From: an uncultured Prevotella sp. | Lineage (GTDB): Bacteria > Bacteroidota > Bacteroidia > Bacteroidales > Bacteroidaceae | Length of the DNA: 5,664 nucleotides | Direction of reading: 5' to 3' | Assembly (NCBI GenBank): GCA_902497035.1 | Contig: CABVDL010000132.1 | Location: 1 to 5,664 of the forward strand | In this document: positions 1 through 5,664 of the stretch, in pieces | How positions within the stretch are numbered: position 1 is the stretch's first letter | How the letters are laid out: each line of letters begins with the position of its first letter | Notes under the pieces: generated by a model | Told to the model about the DNA's origin: nothing | Database searches by the model: none | What the model saw: the letters and a program-made list of their open reading frames with translations, nothing else | Program-made: the position numbers and the translations under genes

Positions 1-6
1 TCCCAT

Positions 7-27
7 GGTTTTAGTGTAGTGGCCGGC
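7..27 (+). repeat. 21-bp dispersed motif, left copy
   Basis: This stretch matches 5630-5650 in the same orientation at 20 of 21 positions; the core TTAGTGTAGTGGCCGGC (11-27) is identical over 17 bases. It lies in the gap downstream of recO. Such a match is very unlikely by chance in a window this size, so a dispersed intergenic repeat family is suspected. Confidence 0.75.
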
Positions 28-41
28 CTGGTGCCGGCCAC
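19..41 (+). other. GC-rich hairpin downstream of recO
   Basis: GTGGCCGGC (19-27) pairs perfectly with GCCGGCCAC (33-41) around a CTGGT loop. Its left arm is the end of the dispersed motif. Neither strand shows a T-run next to it, so it is not a canonical terminator, though it lies where the convergent or recO transcript would end. The rest of 42-137 shows no gene and only a weak 5-bp inverted repeat (76-80 with 95-99). Confidence 0.6.
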
Positions 42-137
42 CGTCCGCCGGATATAACTGCTCCATCCAGTCCTACCCTGTCTCACCCGCGAGCCAGGGC
101 CTTTCGCCGAAATGAAGAGGATGAGATGTGCAGCGGC

Positions 138-860
138 TTAAAACAGTTCCTTTAGCACGTCAAGCGAACGCAGCTCGGGGAAGTCGAACTGGTGGAGGCG
201 GTAATAATAGAGAATGATTTCGGCGCAGCGGTTGCGCTCACTGCGCGACATGCGGAAGAGGCGCATGTTGTCGAGCGACATCCGCATGATAACGCGCATG
301 CGGGCAGCCTCGTCGGGACGCAGGCAGTCGTTGTGTACCGGCCGCAACGGCGTGAAGCACCCCTCGCGCAGGTCAAACCAACAGCCCTCGCGGTAATCGT
401 CGAGATTGGGATAGAACCCGATGAACAGCGAGATGCGCAGCATGAACACCAGATGGAAGTTGGCAAAGCCGCTATCGGCATTGTCAAGCCACAGCAGACT
501 GGCCTCTATGAAGTCATAGAGCTGGCGGTTGTCGGTCTCATCGCGCGTGGCATAAATCAGAAACTCACTCAGGAACAGTGTGATTGACAGTTTGTAGGGG
601 TCGAAGAGCAGCGACCGGTAGACCTGCCCGATGCGCAGGTCCTGAAAGTGCTGCAAGGCGATGTTCTTGCGGTAATCAAACGCCACGTCGAGCATCGTCA
701 TCGGCTGCAGGAGCTGCTTCTTGACCTTTCCCCTACCCGACTTCGTCAACTGGCAGACCACCGACACGCGGCCCGCCTCACGGGTGAGCAGGTCAACGAT
801 GAGGCGAGACTCGCCGTATTTCACCGTCCTGAGCACTATAGCCTTTGACTTTACTTCCAT
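138..860 (-). CDS. recO: DNA repair protein RecO
   Basis: RecO works in the RecFOR pathway: it binds single-stranded DNA and SSB and helps load RecA at gaps in the cytoplasm. The 240-residue product shows the family layout. The N-terminal OB-fold (about 1-80) opens MEVKSKAIVLRTVKYGESRL and has a basic loop, KSGRGKVKKQ, at 40-49. A helical C-terminal domain follows, with GFYPNLD at 148-154 and a closing SLDVLKELF. The five cysteines (36, 160, 168, 179, 212) do not form the paired CxxC zinc finger of some RecO proteins. Length is normal. I chose the ATG at 858-860: an in-frame ATG 30 bp further upstream would add ten residues unlike the family start and lies upstream of the -7 box at 868-875. 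No Shine-Dalgarno is seen. The gene diverges from the tRNA-Glu/rpsT unit. Family identity is recognised by eye and is fairly secure. Confidence 0.93.
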   Translation of the reverse strand: MEVKSKAIVLRTVKYGESRLIVDLLTREAGRVSVVCQLTKSGRGKVKKQLLQPMTMLDVAFDYRKNIALQHFQDLRIGQVYRSLLFDPYKLSITLFLSEFLIYATRDETDNRQLYDFIEASLLWLDNADSGFANFHLVFMLRISLFIGFYPNLDDYREGCWFDLREGCFTPLRPVHNDCLRPDEAARMRVIMRMSLDNMRLFRMSRSERNRCAEIILYYYRLHQFDFPELRSLDVLKELF

Positions 861-867
861 CAGCACG

Positions 868-900
868 CAAAAATACGAAAAGTCAGGCAATTAGCGGAAA
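868..900 (-). promoter_or_regulatory. Predicted recO promoter (Bacteroidetes type)
   Basis: Read on the minus strand, 875 to 868 is TATTTTTG, a perfect match to the Bacteroidetes -7 box TAnnTTTG. A weak -33 candidate, TTTC, lies at 900-897, 21 bp upstream. The box ends only 7 bp before the recO ATG, so the predicted transcript would be almost leaderless. The -7 match is seen directly; promoter activity and the start site are inferred. Confidence 0.55.
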
Positions 901-916
901 ATAATTCAATTAAAAT

Positions 917-947
917 TTTGCGGGGTGGCGAAAAAGTGGTAACTTTG
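917..947 (+). promoter_or_regulatory. Predicted promoter of tRNA-Glu/rpsT
   Basis: TTTG at 917-920 and TAACTTTG at 940-947 are separated by 19 bp. This is an excellent match to the Bacteroidetes housekeeping promoter (TTTG, about 19-20 bp, TAnnTTTG). Transcription should begin near 951, about 18 nt before the tRNA. It is the only such promoter seen before rpsT and the strongest in the window. Confidence 0.8.
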
Positions 948-968
948 CACCCGCATTTAAAAACGGAT

Positions 969-1040
969 GGTCCATTCGTCTATCGGTTAGGACGAGAGAT
1001 TTTCATTCTCTAAAGAGCAGTTCGACTCTGCTATGGACTA
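969..1040 (+). tRNA. tRNA-Glu (anticodon UUC)
   Basis: All four stems can be folded by hand. The acceptor stem pairs 969-975 with 1033-1039, starting with a G-U pair. The D stem pairs 978-981 with 990-993, and its loop contains GG. The anticodon stem pairs 995-999 with 1007-1011. The T stem pairs 1016-1020 with 1028-1032 around the loop TTCGACT. The anticodon TTC at 1002-1004 reads GAA and GAG. The variable loop is 4 nt. Discriminator A1040 is followed by CAAC, so the CCA end is not encoded and must be added by tRNA nucleotidyltransferase. Charged Glu-tRNA also feeds tetrapyrrole synthesis in many bacteria. The tRNA has a strong promoter just upstream and probably shares its transcript with rpsT. 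Confidence 0.96.
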
Positions 1041-1044
1041 CAAC

Positions 1045-1061
1045 AGCCTAACTGTTAGGCT
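1045..1061 (+). other. Hairpin between tRNA-Glu and rpsT
   Basis: AGCCTAA at 1045-1051 pairs perfectly with TTAGGCT at 1055-1061 around a CTG loop, 4 nt after the tRNA discriminator base. No T-run follows (the next bases are A-rich), so it is not a canonical terminator. It could mark tRNA 3' processing, partly attenuate transcription into rpsT, or protect the 5' end of the processed rpsT mRNA. The structure is seen directly; the role is inferred. Confidence 0.5.
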
Positions 1062-1095
1062 CAAACAAAGACAAAAATAAAAGCAACATAGAAAG

Positions 1096-1350
1096 ATGGC
1101 AAATCACAAATCATCAGTCAAAAGAATTCGTCAGACCAAGGTCCGCACGCTGCACAACAAGTATTATGCAAAGACTATGCGCAATGCTGTACGCAAGCTT
1201 CGTGCCATGACCGACAAGGATGAGGCAAGCAAGCTCTTCCCCACAGTGCAGGGCATGCTCGACAAACTGGCCAAGACCAACATCATCCACAAGAACAAGG
1301 CTGCCAACCTGAAGTCCAGCCTCGCCCTGCATATCGCAAAGCTGGGCTAA
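1096..1350 (+). CDS. rpsT: 30S ribosomal protein S20
   Basis: S20 is a primary 16S rRNA-binding protein of the 30S subunit and contributes to assembly of its body. The 84-residue product is close to the usual 85-90. It opens with the family's MANHKSSVKRIRQTKVR, has a strongly basic helical body expected to form a three-helix bundle, and carries the signature IIHKNKAANLKSSLA near the C-terminus (about 63-77). The ATG at 1096 is the natural start; the leader is A-rich with only a weak purine stretch (AGAAAG). It lies 55 bp after tRNA-Glu with no promoter box in between, so it is probably transcribed from the promoter at 917-947. In Escherichia coli S20 represses its own translation; whether this occurs here cannot be read from the sequence. 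Confidence 0.97.
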   Translation: MANHKSSVKRIRQTKVRTLHNKYYAKTMRNAVRKLRAMTDKDEASKLFPTVQGMLDKLAKTNIIHKNKAANLKSSLALHIAKLG

Positions 1351-1363
1351 GCCCCACTTTTTT
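1344..1363 (+). terminator. Weak terminator-like hairpin over the rpsT stop codon
   Basis: GGGC (1344-1347) and GCCC (1351-1354) flank the TAA stop codon as a 4-bp stem. CAC and then six T residues (1358-1363) follow shortly after. The T-run suits an intrinsic terminator, but the stem is short, so this is at most a minor one next to the stronger hairpin at 1379-1409. Confidence 0.3.
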
Positions 1364-1378
1364 CAGGGTTCGACATAC

Positions 1379-1410
1379 AAGGCCGCTTTCCTTAAAGGGA
1401 AGTGGCCTTT
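1379..1410 (+). terminator. Probable intrinsic terminator of rpsT
   Basis: AAGGCCGCTTTCC (1379-1391) pairs with GGGAAGTGGCCTT (1397-1409) around a TTAAA loop. This is a 13-bp stem with two G-U pairs, ending in TTT. It lies 28 bp after the rpsT stop and before the gyrB promoter, as expected for the end of the tRNA/rpsT transcript. The T-tail is short, so efficiency is uncertain. Confidence 0.65.
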
Positions 1411-1412
1411 GT

Positions 1413-1438
1413 GCGTTTGGCACATTGGCGCCAAACGC
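1413..1438 (+). other. Second hairpin downstream of rpsT
   Basis: GCGTTTGGC (1413-1421) and GCCAAACGC (1430-1438) are perfect inverted repeats with an 8-nt loop, extendable by two G-U pairs. It starts 3 nt after the preceding hairpin and has no T-run on either strand. It may back up the terminator, stabilise the rpsT mRNA 3' end, or be a protein-binding palindrome upstream of gyrB. Confidence 0.45.
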
Positions 1439-1501
1439 GTCGGCAATGGCGTAAAGGCATACTATTTAACACTTTATAAGCGACTATTTTTACCGCTTTT
1501 C

Positions 1502-1533
1502 TTTCCTCGTTAGCCCTATTTTTCGTACCTTTG
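1502..1533 (+). promoter_or_regulatory. Predicted gyrB promoter
   Basis: TACCTTTG at 1526-1533 is a perfect TAnnTTTG -7 box, 24 bp before the gyrB ATG. A weak -33 candidate TTTC lies at 1502-1505, 20 bp upstream. The expected start is near 1537, giving an A/T-rich leader of about 20 nt. The TTG at 1531-1533 belongs to this box, which argues against it being a start codon. Confidence 0.65.
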
Positions 1534-1557
1534 CATAGTTATAAAAACCAATTAAAA

Positions 1558-3534
<1,977 letters not shown>

Positions 3535-3605
3535 GCCGACGGACACGCAACAGGCCAATACAACATCACACAGCAACCCCACGAAAAGAGAGACTAAAAG
3601 ACAGC

Positions 3606-4625
3606 ATGCAAGGGTATACCCATACACCGACGCCCAAAGGCGGCTGTCTCATCGCGCTCCTGTTCGTGGGGTTACTCGTTTCTGTCAGCACCAGGGCCAA
3701 TGAGCCGCACCACGACGACGGCACGCCGAGCCACGACGACGGCACGCCGAGCCACGACTTCAACACGGCGTGGATAAGCGACTGCCAGCCCGACAGCCTG
3801 TCTCACGTATGGTTCCGCAAGATGTACGTCACCGGCGGCCGGCCGCGCCAGGCCACGCTCACCGTGACGACCACAGGCAGGGTGAAGGCCTATGTCAACG
3901 CCTGCAATGTGGGCACGGCGCCCTACTATCCGCTGCGCGACGACACCGACCACCGGCCTGTCAGCATCACTTTCGACGTGACGCCCTACATGAACGCCGA
4001 CACCAATGTCGTGGCCCTGCTCTACAGTCCCGCCAGTCCGTCGCTGACTGACCGCCAGGTGGCCGTCACGCTCTACGGCACGGGGCGCGATCGGCGGCCG
4101 TTCAGCTACACTACCGATGCCGACTGGCTCTGCCGCAAGGCCAACTCCGGCCTCACCTCAGACGGCGACGAGTGGATTGACGGCCGCGACCACAACCCCT
4201 ACTGGAACACCACCGCCTATGCTGCCGCACTCTGGCTGCCGGTAAAGACTCCATCCACCCCATCCACCCCACTCTCCCCATCCACCCCACTCTCCCCACT
4301 CTCCCCATCCACCCCATCAATCACCCACATAGAGACGCTGCGCGACCCCTTTGCCCACGGCGGCAGCCTCATGCTCCCCCTTGACGCCGGTTTCTACGGT
4401 GCCGTAGCCGTCACGCTGCGTGAGGCCAGGCGCGGCGAGCGCATCCGCCTCGGACGCCTCACCTACATCTGTAGCGGCAATACCGACGAGCAGGCCTGGC
4501 CGCTGTTCTGCACAGCCTACTGGGGCAACGCCATCGTCAGAGGAGACGGAGACGGCCGTTTCAACGCCTCCCAGGTCACCACGCTGCAGGCCCTTTCTAT
4601 CGGAAGTACCCCATTCACCCCATAA
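3606..4625 (+). CDS. Secreted protein with alpha-L-rhamnosidase-like N-terminal modules, no catalytic domain
   Basis: A 339-residue protein. Residues 11-31 look like a signal peptide: Lys11, a hydrophobic stretch at 14-28 and a likely cut after Thr-Arg-Ala31. No lipobox is seen. A duplicated HDDGTPS (37-50 region) follows. Module 1 (about 53-213) has TAWIS, WFRKMYV, GRVKAYVNACNVG, FDVTPYMNADTNVVALL and a late WIDGRDHNPYWN. This pattern recalls the N-terminal carbohydrate-binding-like domain of GH78 alpha-L-rhamnosidases. A Pro-Ser-Thr/Pro-Leu-Ser linker (216-239) is encoded by minisatellite 4251-4322. Module 2 (about 255-332: GFYGAVAVTL, GERIRLGRL, VRGDGDGRF) recalls the next GH78 beta-sandwich. 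The catalytic alpha/alpha barrel is absent; the frame ends in a second repeat array. It starts 71 bp after gyrB with no promoter seen. Fold assignment is by eye; another jelly-roll sugar-binding fold is possible. It may be a binding protein or a remnant. Enzyme activity is not expected. Confidence 0.75.
   Translation: MQGYTHTPTPKGGCLIALLFVGLLVSVSTRANEPHHDDGTPSHDDGTPSHDFNTAWISDCQPDSLSHVWFRKMYVTGGRPRQATLTVTTTGRVKAYVNACNVGTAPYYPLRDDTDHRPVSITFDVTPYMNADTNVVALLYSPASPSLTDRQVAVTLYGTGRDRRPFSYTTDADWLCRKANSGLTSDGDEWIDGRDHNPYWNTTAYAAALWLPVKTPSTPSTPLSPSTPLSPLSPSTPSITHIETLRDPFAHGGSLMLPLDAGFYGAVAVTLREARRGERIRLGRLTYICSGNTDEQAWPLFCTAYWGNAIVRGDGDGRFNASQVTTLQALSIGSTPFTP
3711..3758 (+). repeat. 21-bp tandem duplication in the secreted protein gene
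   Basis: Positions 3711-3731 and 3732-3752 are identical 21-bp units encoding HDDGTPS twice. A third partial copy, CACGAC, continues to 3758. The repeat lies just after the predicted signal peptide, in what should be a flexible, acidic and histidine-rich stretch of the mature N-terminus. As 21 is a multiple of three, copy-number changes would stay in frame. Confidence 0.9.
4251..4322 (+). repeat. 9-bp minisatellite array 1, within coding sequence
   Basis: Seven 9-bp units run from 4251 to 4313, followed by a decayed unit to 4322. Two unit types occur: A is CCATCCACC (Pro-Ser-Thr) and B is CCACTCTCC (Pro-Leu-Ser), in the order A A B A B B A. Units end to end create seven CCCC runs at strict 9-bp spacing. 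The array encodes the linker between the two modules of the secreted protein. Unit length is a multiple of three, so slippage would change linker length without breaking the frame. Confidence 0.95.
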
Positions 4626-4710
4626 ACCCCATCCACCCCATCCACCCCATTCACCCCATAAACCCCATCCACCCCATCCACCCCATAACCCCCACAAACC
4701 CCATCCACTC
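4609..4710 (+). repeat. 9-bp minisatellite array 2, spanning a stop codon and the intergenic gap
   Basis: About eleven units on a CCCCATNNA theme fill 4609-4707, with CTC up to the AraC start codon. Variants are CCCCATTCA, CCCCATAAA and CCCCATCCA. Units 1-4 (4609-4644) and 5-8 (4645-4680) are an identical 36-bp duplication; the last three units are more decayed (8, 10 and 9 bp). The TAA stop of the secreted protein gene is part of unit 2. The array therefore supplies the last codons and stop of one gene and all of the leader between the two genes. No promoter box or Shine-Dalgarno is visible in it. Confidence 0.95.
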
Positions 4711-5589
4711 ATGAACCCAGACCTTGAACATATCACCATCGACAGCGTCAGCCAGGCGAGCAGCAGCATCCGTCTGCTCGACGACGTAGTGCTGGTGGAC
4801 GACATCAAGTCCATCCGCATTCCCGACCAGGCCAAGCGCATGGACTGCCTGCTCTATGCGTTCTGCATCAAGGGCGAGGCGGAATACACCGTTGACACCA
4901 TCAGGCGCAACGTCAGGGCCGGACAGATAATCATTGTCGGCATCAACCAGGTCATTGCCGACGTGCGCTGCAGCGACGACTGCGTAGGCCGCTGCGTGTT
5001 CATCTCACGAGACTATATCAGGGAAATTCTCTCGGGCATACGCGGACTGTCGTCAGTGTTCCTGTTCACGCGCATGCACCCCGTGTTCACCATGACACCG
5101 GACAGCATCCAGGGATTTCAGGAATTCTACCATCTCATCCGGCAGAAAATGACGGAGACCACCCACCGCTTCCGCCGCGACACCGTGCGCGCGCTGATGC
5201 AGGCCTTTGTCTACGATGCCGGCAACATCATATGGCACGTGATAAAGGCAGACGGCCAGCAGAACAGCCGTGCCGAGGAAATATTCATCAGGTTTCTGCT
5301 GCTGGTGCAGGATAATTTCCGCAAGGAGCGGCGTGTGTCGTGGTATGCCCGGCAATTGTCCATCACGCCGAAATACCTCTCCGAGACCATCCGCGTCGTC
5401 AGCCGCGAGACGCCGAGCCAGTGGATTGACGACTTCGTGACGCTCGAGCTGCGCGTGATGCTGCGCAACAGCAACCTGAGCATCAAGGAGATTACCGACC
5501 GCATGCATTTTCCCAACCAGAGCTTCCTTGGCAAATTCTTCAAGGAGCATGTCGGCATGTCGCCAAAGGAATATAGGAAAGGGAAATGA
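4711..5589 (+). CDS. AraC-family transcriptional regulator
   Basis: A 292-residue cytoplasmic DNA-binding protein. The N-terminal half (about 1-180) includes a cupin-like stretch at about 45-85 (LLYAFCIKGEAEYTV, then VRAGQIIIVG), the usual ligand-sensing region. The C-terminal part (about 190-290) has the two AraC helix-turn-helix motifs: VSWYARQLSITPKYLSETIR at 209-228 and the second around 257-280 (SIKEITDRMHFPNQSFLGKF), closing with the family signature VGMSPKEYRK. Length is typical. The ATG at 4711 is chosen because the upstream frame, although open back past 4420, only translates the repeat array into His-Pro-rich sequence. There is no Shine-Dalgarno and no own promoter in the 85-bp gap, so it is probably co-transcribed with the upstream gene. 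Its ligand and targets are unknown. Regulation of the neighbouring sugar-binding-like gene is a guess from position only. Confidence 0.9.
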   Translation: MNPDLEHITIDSVSQASSSIRLLDDVVLVDDIKSIRIPDQAKRMDCLLYAFCIKGEAEYTVDTIRRNVRAGQIIIVGINQVIADVRCSDDCVGRCVFISRDYIREILSGIRGLSSVFLFTRMHPVFTMTPDSIQGFQEFYHLIRQKMTETTHRFRRDTVRALMQAFVYDAGNIIWHVIKADGQQNSRAEEIFIRFLLLVQDNFRKERRVSWYARQLSITPKYLSETIRVVSRETPSQWIDDFVTLELRVMLRNSNLSIKEITDRMHFPNQSFLGKFFKEHVGMSPKEYRKGK

Positions 5590-5664
5590 AGCCCCACCCC
5601 TCGCTGGCATATTATTGCGACGATACTGAGGTATTAGTGTAGTGGCCGGCGAGGGGTGGGGCTT
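5589..5664 (+). terminator. Large palindrome after the AraC gene, probable terminator, cut by window edge
   Basis: AAGCCCCACCCCTCGC (5589-5604) is perfectly inverted as GCGAGGGGTGGGGCTT (5649-5664): 16 bp, extendable inwards by one G-U and three more pairs. The left arm starts on the last base of the AraC stop codon; the right arm ends at the window edge, so the structure may be longer and a T-run may follow. The interior of 44 nt is unusually long for a terminator and holds a smaller hairpin (ATAC 5623-5626, GTAT 5631-5634) and a repeated motif (5630-5650). Terminator function is inferred from position. Confidence 0.6.
5630..5650 (+). repeat. 21-bp dispersed motif, right copy
   Basis: Second copy of the motif at 7-27, differing at one base (A at 5633 where the left copy has T). 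Here it lies inside the large palindrome at 5589-5664, and its GGCCGGC end contributes to the right arm. Both copies thus sit in GC-rich hairpins in intergenic DNA, but the hairpin partners differ. Confidence 0.75.

Noticed and set aside
461..461. Missing zinc-finger cysteines in RecO as a sign of inactivation
   Set aside because: The protein is otherwise full length with conserved ends, and RecO proteins without CxxC pairs are common, so no loss of function is implied.
192..848. Plus-strand open frames opposite recO
   Set aside because: They are antisense shadows of recO with no recognisable motif, and their starts have no promoter or leader features.
4420..4710. N-terminal extension of the AraC regulator by 97 residues
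   Set aside because: It overlaps the secreted protein gene out of frame and then translates the repeat array as His-Pro. The protein from 4711 already has normal family length.
4251..4710. CRISPR array
   Set aside because: The repeats are 9 bp, directly adjacent, without spacers, and no cas gene is present.
4317..4841. Minus-strand open frame with Gly-Trp-Gly-Gly repeats, and a shorter one rich in Asp-Gly-Val
   Set aside because: These are translations of the C-rich minisatellite read from the other strand. They overlap two plausible genes and have no recognisable domain.
5053..5610. Minus-strand open frames opposite the AraC gene
   Set aside because: They are antisense to a well-supported regulator gene, one starts inside the palindrome, and neither resembles a known family.

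Overview
The window looks like the chromosome of a moderately GC-rich member of the Bacteroidales, most likely a Prevotella-type organism. Three things point there. The promoters carry the Bacteroidetes -7 box TAnnTTTG (at 868-875 on the minus strand, 940-947 and 1526-1533). No start codon has a clear Shine-Dalgarno sequence. The RecO and the short (658-residue) GyrB are of the Bacteroidetes type. This assignment is made by eye, without a database search.

Layout from left to right: (1) 1-137, intergenic, with a 9-bp GC-rich hairpin and the first copy of a 21-bp motif that recurs at the far right end. (2) 138-860, minus strand, recO. (3) 861-968, a divergent promoter region serving recO leftwards and the tRNA/rpsT unit rightwards. 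(4) 969-1040, tRNA-Glu(UUC), followed 55 bp later by rpsT (1096-1350) with no second promoter visible. (5) 1351-1557, terminator-like hairpins and then the gyrB promoter. (6) 1558-3534, gyrB, complete. (7) 3606-4625, a secreted protein whose two modules resemble the N-terminal beta-sandwich domains of GH78 alpha-L-rhamnosidases but which lacks a catalytic domain. (8) 4711-5589, an AraC-family regulator. (9) 5589-5664, a large palindrome that begins at the AraC stop codon and runs to the window edge.

The left two thirds is a core information-processing block: DNA repair, glutamate tRNA, ribosomal protein S20 and DNA gyrase. The accessory part lies to the right of gyrB. It is marked by two arrays of a 9-bp C-rich minisatellite. 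One encodes a Pro-Ser-Thr linker between the two modules of the secreted protein. The other contains that gene's stop codon and fills the whole gap up to the AraC start codon. Both arrays keep the same reading-frame phase and give regularly spaced GGGG runs on the minus strand, so G-quadruplex formation is predicted there. No promoter or terminator is visible between gyrB, the secreted protein gene and the regulator gene, so they may be co-transcribed and end at the right-hand palindrome.

I do not see a defence system, CRISPR array, transposase or other complete new system. The unusual signals are the minisatellite pair, the catalytic-domain-free rhamnosidase-like protein, and the repeat/palindrome elements bracketing the window.
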